Assembly: GCF_000331285.1 (NCBI RefSeq) | Contig: NZ_ANFX01000029.1 | Coordinates: forward strand, 35,559 to 99,558 | Origin: Porphyrobacter sp. AAP82 | GTDB taxonomy: Bacteria; Pseudomonadota; Alphaproteobacteria; Sphingomonadales; Sphingomonadaceae | DNA length: 64,000 bases | Reading direction: 5' to 3' | Shown: positions 51,509-59,851 of the stretch, one piece after another | How positions within the stretch are numbered: the first letter of the stretch is position 1 | How the letters are laid out: the number at the start of each line of letters is the position of its first letter | Notes under the pieces: model-generated | What the model was told of the DNA's origin: nothing | The model's database searches: none | What the model saw: the letters and a program-made list of their open reading frames with translations, nothing else | Position numbers and translations under genes: made by a program

Positions 51509-52291
51509 ATGAAGACCATCACCAAGCTGATGCTCGCCTGCGCCGCCGCGGCGAGCCTTGCCGTGCCGGCCCTGCCGCTCGCCGCGCAGGACACCGCGCC
51601 CGCGATCACCGTCAAGGGCGACGTCAAGTCCGAGAAAGCCGTGACCGGCGCCGATGGCAAGCCTGCGGTCGAACTGGTCGATCCGCAAAGCTTCCTGCCG
51701 GGCGACCGGCTGGTGTTCGGGCAGAACTATGCCAACACCAGCGCGGAGGTCGTGACCAACTTCTCGATCACCAATCCGCTGCCCGAAGCCGTGCGCCTCG
51801 CGCCCGACGCCGATCCGGCGCTCGAGGTGTCGGTCGACGGCGGCAAGACCTGGGGCAAGCTCGCCGCGCTCACGGTCACCGCTTCCGACGGGACCAGCCG
51901 TGCCGCCAACGGCACCACCAATCCCAAGATGATCCCGGGCGCGGTGGTCGAATATGCCATCACGGTAAGGAACGTGGGCGCGGGCACGGTCGATGCGAGT
52001 TCGATCGTGCTGCTCGACGTGATGCCCGCCGAAATGGCCTTCGCGGTCGGCACCCCGGTGACCTTCACCAACGGCACGCCGACGAGCGGGCTCAATGCCT
52101 TCAATGCGGGGACCATGGTGACCTATTCGCAAGGCCCCGGCGGCGCCGCGCCCTATAGCTACACGCCCACCGGCAGCTTCGACGCCAACGTGCGCGGCAT
52201 CCGCATTGCGCCCACAGGCACGATGGCCGCCGCCACCAGCGCCACCGCCCAGCCGAGCTTCACCATCAGGTTCAGGGCGCAGGTGCGCTAG
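51509..52291 (+). CDS. Secreted DUF11-type protein
   Basis: The 260-residue protein has a signal peptide ending LPLAAQ. The mature part has a motif typical of these proteins, LVFGQNYANTSAEVVTNFSITNPLPEAV (key part YANTSAEVVTNF), and a second beta-domain with EYAITVRNVGAGTVDASSIVL. It closes with FTIRFRAQVR. Function is unknown; a role as envelope or extracellular structural protein is plausible. A possible weak ribosome site (GGAAGC) precedes the ATG. Confidence 0.76.
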   Translation: MKTITKLMLACAAAASLAVPALPLAAQDTAPAITVKGDVKSEKAVTGADGKPAVELVDPQSFLPGDRLVFGQNYANTSAEVVTNFSITNPLPEAVRLAPDADPALEVSVDGGKTWGKLAALTVTASDGTSRAANGTTNPKMIPGAVVEYAITVRNVGAGTVDASSIVLLDVMPAEMAFAVGTPVTFTNGTPTSGLNAFNAGTMVTYSQGPGGAAPYSYTPTGSFDANVRGIRIAPTGTMAAATSATAQPSFTIRFRAQVR

Positions 52292-52316
52292 GGCGGGGCG
52301 GCCCGCGCCCAGCGCC

Positions 52317-53216
52317 TTAGTAGCCGGAGATGTAGCCGCGCAGCTGGTCCATCCGACGGCTGTTTTCGCGCGCCTGGCAGGTCGCCTCGGCGGTGCGCTG
52401 TTCGGTCGGCTCGGTCGAGTATTGCAGGCCCTCGACCTTACATCCGGCATCTTTCTGCTTGATCCACGCCTTCTGCTGCGCGAGCAGTTGCTGGCGCGTG
52501 TCAGGGTCGATCGAGTTCCAGACCACAGCGATCGCCTCGTTCGAGGCCTTGCGCTGCGCGGCCGCCGCTTCGTATTCGGCGGTCAGCATTGCCTTGACCG
52601 CCTCTTCCTCTTCCTTGCGGGCCTGTTCGGCTTCCTGCTTTTCGACCCGCACCTTGTTCTCGATCCGGTCGCGCAGCAGCGAGGCGGCGACGACCTCGCC
52701 GAAAATCTCGAGCTTGCCGTCCGCGCCCTCGAACTCGGCGAAGACCTTGCTGCCGTCGTCGGTCGGCTGCACGGCGTAATCGAGATCGCCTTGCAGGTAG
52801 TCTGCGCCCTTCTCGAGGCTTGCATCTTCGATTGCATTGCTGATCTTGGACAGGCCGAGCAGTTCGCGCGCGGCTTCGGCGGAGGCGAAGGTTTCGGGCG
52901 TGAAAACGATCTTGAGCGAGCCGGTGCAGAAGCGCTTGGTGCTGTCCGGGTCTTCCTTGGTGGTGCGGATGTCGGCGATGATGAGCTTGATCTTAGCGAT
53001 GGAGGCGCGGATCGAGGAGGCCGGGATCAGGTAGTCGCCGTTGTCATCCTTGGCGCGGGCGATGGTGACCTTTTCCAGGCCGTCGCGGATCGCGTTTTCG
53101 AGCGCTCCCTTGGAAGCCTCGTCCGAGCAACCGGTCTCTGTGAGGTTCGAGCATGACGCCAGCGACATTGCTGCCAGCGCCGTGGCCAAGGCCAGTTTCA
53201 CCCGTTTGCCGATCAT
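52317..53216 (-). CDS. LprI-like (DUF1311) lipoprotein
   Basis: The 299-residue lipoprotein (lipobox SLASC, Cys at about residue 22) has a central unassigned domain, a long charged coiled coil (residues about 180-215, RIENKVRVEKQEAEQARKEE) and a C-terminal LprI/DUF1311 domain with LLAQQKAWIKQKDAGC and ATCQARENSRRMDQL. LprI of mycobacteria inhibits lysozyme; whether this protein does is unknown. It is convergent with the DUF11 gene pair. Confidence 0.78.
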   Translation of the reverse strand: MIGKRVKLALATALAAMSLASCSNLTETGCSDEASKGALENAIRDGLEKVTIARAKDDNGDYLIPASSIRASIAKIKLIIADIRTTKEDPDSTKRFCTGSLKIVFTPETFASAEAARELLGLSKISNAIEDASLEKGADYLQGDLDYAVQPTDDGSKVFAEFEGADGKLEIFGEVVAASLLRDRIENKVRVEKQEAEQARKEEEEAVKAMLTAEYEAAAAQRKASNEAIAVVWNSIDPDTRQQLLAQQKAWIKQKDAGCKVEGLQYSTEPTEQRTAEATCQARENSRRMDQLRGYISGY

Positions 53217-53342
53217 CGCTCACGCCCCCGTGATGGATTCGCGCCGGGCCACCGGGCTCGCGCCTATCGGCTTGATAAAGCCCGCACACCGATGCTTGTC
53301 AATCGCTCCAAAGTGATGCGCGGGGGCGCGGCCGGAGCAGAT

Positions 53343-54023
53343 TTATCCCATCCACCCCTCGCCCAGCGCATCGGCGACCACGGCGGCGCGCAGCCTCTCG
53401 ATGCCCATGCCTTTCTCGGAACTGGTGAGGTGGATTTCGGGGTGGGCGGCGACGTGCTTTTTCGCTTCGGCGGTGGTCTTTTCGGCCACCATCGCCAGCT
53501 CGCTCGCCTTGATCTTGTCGGTCTTGGTAAGGACGATGCGGTAGGAGGCGGCCGCCTTGTCGAGCATCGTCATCATCTCGCGGTCGACCTCTTTCAGGCC
53601 ATGGCGGCTGTCGACCAGCACCAGCGTGCGGGCCAGCACCTGCCGCCCGCGCAGGTAGCTGTTCACCAGCGCCTTCCACTTCTCGACCACCTTGACCGGC
53701 GCCTTGGCAAAGCCGTAGCCGGGCATATCGACCAGCCGGAACAGCGGCAGCGCGCCTTCCTCTTCCGGGCGGCCGACGTCAAAGAAGTTCAATTCCTGCG
53801 TGCGCCCCGGGGTCACCGAGGCGCGGGCGATCGCCTTCCTCCCCGTCAGCGCGTTAAGCAGCGAGGACTTGCCCACGTTGGAGCGCCCGCAGAAGGCGAT
53901 CTCGGGCACCGCCGGATCGGGCAGGAATTGCAGCTGCGGGGCGGAGCGCAGAAAATCGACCGGCCCGGAAAAGAGCCGCGATGCCGCTTCCTCAAGGGCA
54001 GCCTGGCGTTCGGGATCGTCCAC
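53343..54023 (-). CDS. engB: Ribosome biogenesis GTPase EngB (YsxC/YihA)
   Basis: The 226-residue GTPase has G1 in CGRSNVGKSSLLNAL at about residues 45-59, G3 in DMPGYGFAKA, G4 in TKTDKI and G5 in SSEKGMG. EngB acts late in assembly of the 50S subunit. It follows yidC by 9 bases in the conserved rpmH-rnpA-yidD-yidC-engB order and is probably in the same transcript. Confidence 0.95.
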   Translation of the reverse strand: MDDPERQAALEEAASRLFSGPVDFLRSAPQLQFLPDPAVPEIAFCGRSNVGKSSLLNALTGRKAIARASVTPGRTQELNFFDVGRPEEEGALPLFRLVDMPGYGFAKAPVKVVEKWKALVNSYLRGRQVLARTLVLVDSRHGLKEVDREMMTMLDKAAASYRIVLTKTDKIKASELAMVAEKTTAEAKKHVAAHPEIHLTSSEKGMGIERLRAAVVADALGEGWMG

Positions 54024-54032
54024 GCGCCCGCC

Positions 54033-55847
54033 CTAACCCTTCGCCGCTTTCGCCTTGTCCGCCGCCGCATTGGCCGCCTTCAATTGCGGGTGTTTCGAAT
54101 AGAGATAGCTCTGCTGGGCGACGGTGAGGATGTTCGAGGTCACCCAGTAAAGCAGCAGCCCGGCCGCAAACGGTGCCATCACGAACATCATCATCCACGG
54201 CATGATCGCGAACATCTGCTGCTGCACCGGGTCCATCGCGGCTGGGTTGAGCTTGAAGGTCAGCCACATGGTGATGCCGAGCAGCACCGCGAGCGGTCCG
54301 ATGGCAAGGAAGCTCCCCTCGGGGATCATGAAGGGCAGCATCCCGAACAGGTTGAGGATGTGTGCCGGATCGGGCGCGGACAAGTCCTTGATCCACAGGA
54401 AGAACGGTTCGTGCCGCATCTCGATCGCAATGACCAGCACCTTGTAGAGCGCGAAGAACACCGGGATCTGGATCAGCATCGGCAGACAGCCCGAGAGGGG
54501 GTTCACCTTCTCGTCCTTGTAGAGCTTCATGATCTCCTGCTGCTGGCGCTGCTTGTCGTCGGCGAAGCGCTCCTGGATCTCCTTCATCTTCGGCTGCACC
54601 GCCTTCATCGCCGCCATCGAGGCAAAGCCCTTCTGCGCGATCGGGAACATCAGCCCGCGGATGATGATGGTGAGGATGATGATCGCGATGCCGAAATTGC
54701 CGACCACGCCGTTCAAGGTGCGCAGCAGCCACAGGATCGGCTTTTCGACGATGCCGAACCAGCCCCAGCTGATCGCGAGGCCGAAATTGGTGATCCCGCC
54801 CTCTTCATAGCGGTCGAGAATCTGGCTGTCCTTGGCCCCGGCATAGAGCCGCGTGTCCTGCGTCAGGCCGGCGCCTGCGGGCACAGTGGTCGCCCCGTAG
54901 ATGAGATCGGTGCGGAACAGGTTGCCGCCAAGGCTGCGGAAGCCCGCATCGTCGACCTTGACGTTGCCCTTCCCGTCGCCCGGCACCAGCGCGGAGAGCC
55001 AGTACTGGTCGGTAAAGCCCAGCCAGTCGGGCGCGCCTTCGGGCTTGTCGGAGGCGATCTCGCTGATCTGGCCGTCCGCAAACTGCTTGCGCAGGGGTGC
55101 GAAGATTTCCTCGAGCTCGGCATAGGAATGGGGATCGTAAAGCGTGTCATCGAACACGCCCACCGCGCCCGAGTGCGAGGCATACTGGTCGATCGTCGCG
55201 TTGGTGCTGGTGCGCTTGATCAGGGCGAAGGGCTGGATCACCGCCGGGACTGCCCCTCCATTGCTGACCGACTGGCTGGCGGTGATCATGTAATCGGCAT
55301 CGACCGCGAAACGGATGCGGTAGGTCACCCCGTCCGCCTCGGTGCGGGTGAGGGTCACCGGCGTGGTCGGGGTCAGCCGGGTGCCGTCGGCCTGCCACAG
55401 CAGGTTCGGGGCCTGGCGATTGCCGTTCACGACAAAGCCGAACTGCGCGAAATATTGCGCGCCCGTGCCCTCGGGCGCGAAGAGGCGGACGGGGCCCGAA
55501 TTCTTCTTCACCGTCTCGCGGTAATCCTTCAGCTCGATATCGTCGATCCGCGCGCCGACGAGGTTGATCGAGCCGGTCAGCCGGGGCGTGTCGATCACCA
55601 CGCGGTTGCCGCCCGCCAGCGCGGTCTTGAGATCAACCTTGCGCGCGGCCGCCTCGGTGCCGAGCCCGCCCGTGCCCTTGCTCGCCGCATCCTTGGCGGC
55701 GGCGGTCGCCGCCCCGCCTGCCTTGGACGACGCGCTGGTCTGCGAAGACATCGCGGCTTCGGGATAGAAATACCTGAGGCCGATATCCCATCCCAGGATC
55801 AAGAGGCCCGAAAGCACCACGGCGAGCAGAAGATTGCGATTGTCCAA
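54033..55847 (-). CDS. yidC: Membrane protein insertase YidC
   Basis: The 604-residue protein has an N-terminal transmembrane helix (LLLAVVLSGLLILGW), a large periplasmic domain and the 60KD inner membrane protein core with five helices near the C-terminus (GIAIIILTIIIRGLMFPI; LSGCLPMLIQIPVFFALYK; MFAIMPWMMMFVM). It inserts proteins into the inner membrane with or without SecYEG. The TTG at 55847 (LDN read as MDN) fits the conserved MDNxRN N-terminus; no ATG lies nearby and an upstream frame extension is not conserved. Confidence 0.93.
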   Translation of the reverse strand: MDNRNLLLAVVLSGLLILGWDIGLRYFYPEAAMSSQTSASSKAGGAATAAAKDAASKGTGGLGTEAAARKVDLKTALAGGNRVVIDTPRLTGSINLVGARIDDIELKDYRETVKKNSGPVRLFAPEGTGAQYFAQFGFVVNGNRQAPNLLWQADGTRLTPTTPVTLTRTEADGVTYRIRFAVDADYMITASQSVSNGGAVPAVIQPFALIKRTSTNATIDQYASHSGAVGVFDDTLYDPHSYAELEEIFAPLRKQFADGQISEIASDKPEGAPDWLGFTDQYWLSALVPGDGKGNVKVDDAGFRSLGGNLFRTDLIYGATTVPAGAGLTQDTRLYAGAKDSQILDRYEEGGITNFGLAISWGWFGIVEKPILWLLRTLNGVVGNFGIAIIILTIIIRGLMFPIAQKGFASMAAMKAVQPKMKEIQERFADDKQRQQQEIMKLYKDEKVNPLSGCLPMLIQIPVFFALYKVLVIAIEMRHEPFFLWIKDLSAPDPAHILNLFGMLPFMIPEGSFLAIGPLAVLLGITMWLTFKLNPAAMDPVQQQMFAIMPWMMMFVMAPFAAGLLLYWVTSNILTVAQQSYLYSKHPQLKAANAAADKAKAAKG

Positions 55848-55929
55848 GTGTAAGCCCCGAAAATGCGACGGTGTGTGTATTATGGGGGGTAAGGCGGTCC
55901 CGTTTCCAGCCCCTCCCCGATTATGGCCC

Positions 55930-56139
55930 TCAGGGGACCGGATCGTGACCGTGCCCACCCCAGGGGTGGCAGCGCATTAGCCGCTTCGCCGCCATCCATC
56001 CACCCTTGAGTGCGCCGTATTTGCCCAGCGCCTCGATCGCATACTGGCTGCACGAGGGAGAGTAGCGGCAGGAGGGCGGCAGGAGGCGCGAGGGGCCGAG
56101 CTGCCAGCCGCGCGCGATGAGGATGAGAATGTGCTTCAC
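55930..56139 (-). CDS. yidD: Membrane protein insertion efficiency factor YidD
   Basis: The 69-residue protein shows the YidD pattern with three Cys: [19 protein letters not shown] and [13 protein letters not shown]. It helps YidC-dependent insertion at the inner membrane. The start overlaps the rnpA stop by 4 bases, so it is coupled to rnpA. Confidence 0.95.
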   Translation of the reverse strand: MKHILILIARGWQLGPSRLLPPSCRYSPSCSQYAIEALGKYGALKGGWMAAKRLMRCHPWGGHGHDPVP

Positions 56140-56519
56140 TTGCGGCTCCCCTTTCGCGGACGCCGCCCGCCGGAGGGATCGCCGCGCCCCTCGCGCGCGC
56201 GATCCAGCGCTTGTGCGAGTTCGTCCGCCATCAGGTGAAAATCCCGCTCGACCCCGCCCGCGCGGCCGATCAGCACATGGTCGTGATCGGCAAGGCCTGC
56301 GGTGGGGAGCGCCGCGCGCAGCAACTCGCGGAACCGCCGCTTCATGCGGTTCCTCACCACGGCATTGCCGATCTTCTTGGTGACGGTGATCCCGAAGCGG
56401 ATGCCCTCACCCCCGTTCGGGCGGGTCAGCAGCACGAACCCGGCGCGCGCATTGCGAGTGCCCGCGTTGGCGGCAAGAAAGTCGGCGCGCTTGGTCAGGA
56501 CGGAGAGCACAGGGGTCAT
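56136..56519 (-). CDS. rnpA: Ribonuclease P protein component
   Basis: The 127-residue basic protein has the RnpA pattern: [21 protein letters not shown], the conserved [26 protein letters not shown] (the RNR core at about residues 54-59) and DHVLIGR. It binds the RNase P RNA and 5' leader of pre-tRNAs. It follows rpmH, with a hairpin-rich spacer of 117 bases between. Confidence 0.94.
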   Translation of the reverse strand: MTPVLSVLTKRADFLAANAGTRNARAGFVLLTRPNGGEGIRFGITVTKKIGNAVVRNRMKRRFRELLRAALPTAGLADHDHVLIGRAGGVERDFHLMADELAQALDRAREGRGDPSGGRRPRKGSRK

Positions 56520-56530
56520 AATATGACAAA

Positions 56531-56630
56531 CGGGCTCCCGAAGGGAGCCCGCAAGCGCGAACGCGCGCCGCGGCTTATGCCGCGAAAGCCAAGCGGGCCG
56601 GACGGCCCGCGCCCGGCGCCTGAGGGCGCC
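56531..56630. promoter_or_regulatory. Four hairpins between rpmH and rnpA
   Basis: The spacer holds CGGGCTCCC/GGGAGCCCG (56531-56551), CGCGGC/GCCGCG (56569-56584), GCGGGCC/GGCCCGC (56593-56610) and GGCGCC/GGCGCC (56615-56630). Read on the minus strand, the last one before rnpA is followed by a short T run (TTTGTC). They may act as partial terminator or processing stems that set more rpmH than rnpA. Confidence 0.6.
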
Positions 56631-56636
56631 AGAAAA

Positions 56637-56771
56637 TTACGCGCAGAGCTTCTTGCGGCCGCGGGCGCGGCGGGCGCGCAGGACCTTCTGGCCGCCCGGG
56701 GTGGCCTTGCGGGCGAAGAAGCCGTGACGACGGGCGCGCACGAGATTGCTGGGCTGGAAGGTACGCTTCAT
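56637..56771 (-). CDS. rpmH: 50S ribosomal protein L34
   Basis: The 44-residue basic protein starts [19 protein letters not shown] and ends [11 protein letters not shown], a full match to L34 of alphaproteobacteria. It is the first gene of the rpmH-rnpA-yidD-yidC-engB cluster. A perfect palindrome CCGGCATCCATGCCGG at 56792-56807 lies in its leader. Confidence 0.96.
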   Translation of the reverse strand: MKRTFQPSNLVRARRHGFFARKATPGGQKVLRARRARGRKKLCA

Positions 56772-56846
56772 ATCATCCTCGAAAATGCTGACCGGCATCC
56801 ATGCCGGAGCCCGCCGTCAAGGCGCGCCGTAAACAGACGCGGGCCG

Positions 56847-57866
56847 TTATGGGAAAGCCGCGCCAGAGTCAAGCAGACCTGCGCCCGGGACGGCATAGGC
56901 CAGACGCGGCGCCGGCGCGGCCGGCGCGCGCCCGGCGAAATGCGGCGCCCGCAGCGCCGCGCCGAACATCGCCGCCGAACGGGCGAGCGCCAGGCGGACA
57001 GCGCTGCCCGCGTCCGTATCGATGCTGCGCGCTGCGGGCGCGATCCAGCGCGCCATCTGTGCGCCTTCCAGCCACAGTGCACCCGCATGGGGCACCGAAT
57101 TGGTCATGGCGTAGAAATCGCGGGCCTGTCCGGGGGTCATGCCCATCTCGGTGTAATAATCGAGATAGAGGCGGTTTTCGGGCGCGTCATGGGCGAAGTC
57201 GGCAGGCTCGCGGCCGCGCTCGTCGCGCCACGAATGGACCGCGAAAAGCGCGCCCGGATCGATGCTGCGGCGGGTCCCGGCGAGGAACAGCTCGACCGCG
57301 CCCGATCGCGCCGAGCCGCCCGCCGGGACATGCGTGGCGAGCCCGGCGGCGCGGATCGCCCGGCCGAGGCGCAGGTTGGCGAGATCGTGGCTGGTCCCCG
57401 GGGCATCGACGAACTCGATCACCTCGAGCCCGGGGAAGCGGTCGAGCATCGCGGCAAAGGCCTGCGGCGATGCGGCATCGGTGGGCGCGACGAGCGCGGC
57501 GCGCCTGCCGTCGATCACGCGGAACGGGCCGAAGGCGGCGACCGCGGCGGCATCGGCGCGCTGCCGCTGCGTGCCCGCGATGAAGCGCACCGGCTGGGGC
57601 TCTTCGATGATGGTCTCGGTGACGCTGGTTGCCCCGCTGCGGGCGATCGTGGCGGTGGCGACCGCGGGGTCATGGATGGCCGCAGCGACACTCGCCGGGC
57701 TGTCCTCGACCCGCACCCACTCAGCCGTCACCGGGTCCCATTCCTCGACCCAGGCGATATGGCTGACCACGCGCGAGCCGGCCCCGACCTGCGATTGCGC
57801 CAGCGCGCCGCTGCCGGGCAGCAGCACCGCAAGGGCGGCAAGAAGGAGGGCAATAACGCGGCTCAT
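56847..57866 (-). CDS. Periplasmic ClpP/crotonase-like protein (COG3904-like)
   Basis: The 339-residue protein has a signal peptide ending GSGALAQ. The middle part resembles COG3904-type periplasmic proteins with a ClpP-like fold: LANLRLGRAIRAAGLATHVPAGG, SGAVELFLAGTRRSIDPGALFAVHSW, then YLDYYTEMGMTPGQARDFY. In the usual family a CASACTxxF segment holds the nucleophile position; here it reads SARSGAVELF. Activity is therefore uncertain. It faces rpmH across a short spacer and may be monocistronic. Confidence 0.62.
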   Translation of the reverse strand: MSRVIALLLAALAVLLPGSGALAQSQVGAGSRVVSHIAWVEEWDPVTAEWVRVEDSPASVAAAIHDPAVATATIARSGATSVTETIIEEPQPVRFIAGTQRQRADAAAVAAFGPFRVIDGRRAALVAPTDAASPQAFAAMLDRFPGLEVIEFVDAPGTSHDLANLRLGRAIRAAGLATHVPAGGSARSGAVELFLAGTRRSIDPGALFAVHSWRDERGREPADFAHDAPENRLYLDYYTEMGMTPGQARDFYAMTNSVPHAGALWLEGAQMARWIAPAARSIDTDAGSAVRLALARSAAMFGAALRAPHFAGRAPAAPAPRLAYAVPGAGLLDSGAAFP

Positions 57867-58039
57867 GCTGCAAGTTTTTGCCGCCCGCGCCTTTGCGATT
57901 TCGCCAAGATTTATGCTTTAGAAAAGCCTTAGCATTCGCACCTAGACAGGGGTGTGCGGGGGCTTCTCCCTAACGCCTCGACAAGCCCGCCCGAACCCTG
58001 CACAATCAGCACCTTGGGGCGTAAGACGGGGGGGCGCCG

Positions 58040-59529
58040 ATGGTCGCGCTGGTGAGGACGGTTGCCTATCTCGGGCTGGAGGCGCGCGAGGTGGAGGTGC
58101 AATGCCACATCGGCCCGGGCCTGCCGCGCTTCAACCTTGTCGGCCTGCCCGACAAGGCAGTGAGCGAGAGCCGCGAGCGGGTCTATGCCGCGCTTGCCGC
58201 GATCGGCCTCGCGCTTCCCCCTAAGCGGATCACCGTCAACCTCTCGCCCGCGGACCTGCCCAAGGACGGATCGCATTTCGACCTTCCCATCGCGCTCGCG
58301 CTGCTGGCGACGATGGGCGTGACCGATGCCGAGCAGCTCACCGACTGGATCGCGGTGGGCGAGCTGGCGCTGGATGGCCGCGTGGTCGCGAGCCCCGGCG
58401 TGCTGATCGCCGCGCTCCATGCGAGCAGCGTCGGCAGCGGATTGATCTGTCCCTTGGAACAAGGCCCCGAGGCGCGCTGGGCGAGCGGGGTGCCGGTGCT
58501 CGCCCCGCGCGATCTGACCAGCCTGCTGGGGCACTTGAAGGGCAGCCTCGTCCTGCCCGAGCCGCCGCGCGGCATGATCGAGGACGCGCAGGCGGGCAAT
58601 GATCTCAAGCAGGTCAAGGGGCAGGAGACCGCCAAGCGCGCGCTGGAGATCGCCGCGGCAGGCGGGCACAACCTGATGATGGTCGGCCCGCCCGGATCGG
58701 GCAAGAGCCTGCTCGCCAGCTGCCTGCCCGGCATCCTCCCCCCGCTCTCGCCTGCCGAGGCGCTCGAGGTGTCGATGGTGCAATCGGTCGCCGGGATGCT
58801 CGAGGCAGGCAGGATCAGCCGCGCCCGGCCCTTCCGCGCCCCGCACCATTCGGCGAGCATGGCCGCGCTCACCGGCGGCGGCTTGAAGGTGCGCCCGGGC
58901 GAGGTGAGCCTGGCGCATCTGGGCGTGCTGTTCCTCGACAAACTGCCCGAATTCCAGCGCCCGGTGCTCGATTCGCTGCGCCAGCCGCTGGAGACCGGCC
59001 ACGTCGATGTCGCCCGCGCCAATGCCCATGTCACCTTCCCCGCGCGCGTGCAGCTGGTCGCGGCGATGAACCCGTGCCGCTGCGGCTATGCGGGCGATCC
59101 GGCGCGGAACTGCAACAAGTATCCGCGCTGCATCGGCGACTACCAGACCCGCCTGTCCGGCCCGCTGCTCGACCGCTCGACCTCCACGTCCATGTCGGCG
59201 CGGTGAGCGCTTTGGACATGACCCTGCCCCCGCCCGCCGAGGGGAGCAAGGACGTCGCAAGGCGTGTCGCCGCCGCGCGCGGGCGGGCCACGGCGCGCGG
59301 GGTGAGGTCCAACGCCGAGCTCGAAGGCGAGCGGCTCGAAGCCCACGCCACCCCCGACGAGGCGGGGCGCAAGCTGCTCTTGCAGGCGGCCGAGAAGCTC
59401 CGGCTGTCGGCGCGCGGCTACACGCGGATGCTGCGCGTCGCGCGCACCATCGCCGATCTTGCAGGCACCGAAACGGTCGGCCGCGCCCACATCGCCGAAG
59501 CGCTATCCTACCGGCTGATGACGGGCTGA
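58040..59529 (+). pseudogene. comM: YifB/ComM Mg-chelatase-like AAA ATPase, frameshifted
   Basis: The gene encodes YifB/ComM, a helicase-like AAA+ protein that promotes branch migration in natural transformation. The N-terminal part is intact (LPRFNLVGLPDKAVSESRER), Walker A is GPPGSGKSLLA at about residues 215-225. Walker B reads VLFLDKLPEF with Lys301 in place of the usual Glu. At about residue 379 the sequence LLDR-STSTS shows a one-base deletion after 59176; the expected IDLHVHVGAVSALDM resumes in the next frame and runs to 59529 with a normal C-terminus. Two lesions make loss of function likely. Confidence 0.88.
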
Positions 59530-59796
59530 GAGCCTGTTCCGGTCAGGGGGAAACGTTGGCACGGAGCCGATTTTGGCCCAGCGCAAGAAGTGAGGAGGGA
59601 GCGATGCTCGTCCATCGTGACCGACGAACGACGAAGCGCTGGGTCAAAAGCGGCCCGCCCCTGCGGGGTCGCGTCAGCAGCCCCTCCGGTTTCGTCGCAA
59701 CGCTTGCAGGGGCAACCAGCCCCTGCTTCGCGCTACTCCTGTCCGGAGGGGCTGCCGACGCGATGCGAACGCTTCCCCCTGACCGGAACAGGCTCT
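59529..59796. mobile_element. MITE-like palindromic element with 24-bp terminal inverted repeats
   Basis: Arms 59529-59552 (start AGAGCCTGTTCCGG) and 59773-59796 (end CCGGAACAGGCTCT) are exact reverse complements over 24 bases. Inside lie further inverted pairs: GCCGATTTTGGCCCAGCGC near 59567-59585 against GCGCTGGGTCAAAAGCGGC near 59636-59654, and CAGCCCCTCCGG against CCGGAGGGGCTG. There is no transposase. The element abuts the end of comM. No clear target-site duplication is visible. Confidence 0.65.
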
Positions 59797-59851
59797 AAGG
59801 CGCGTCTCAGGGCCGCCCCCTCTCACCGGCCCCGACAAAGGCACAGCGGCG

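Noticed and set aside
53292-55853. Open frame of over 800 codons on the plus strand
   Set aside because: Antisense to engB and yidC, which are both unmistakable; composition is that of a shadow frame.
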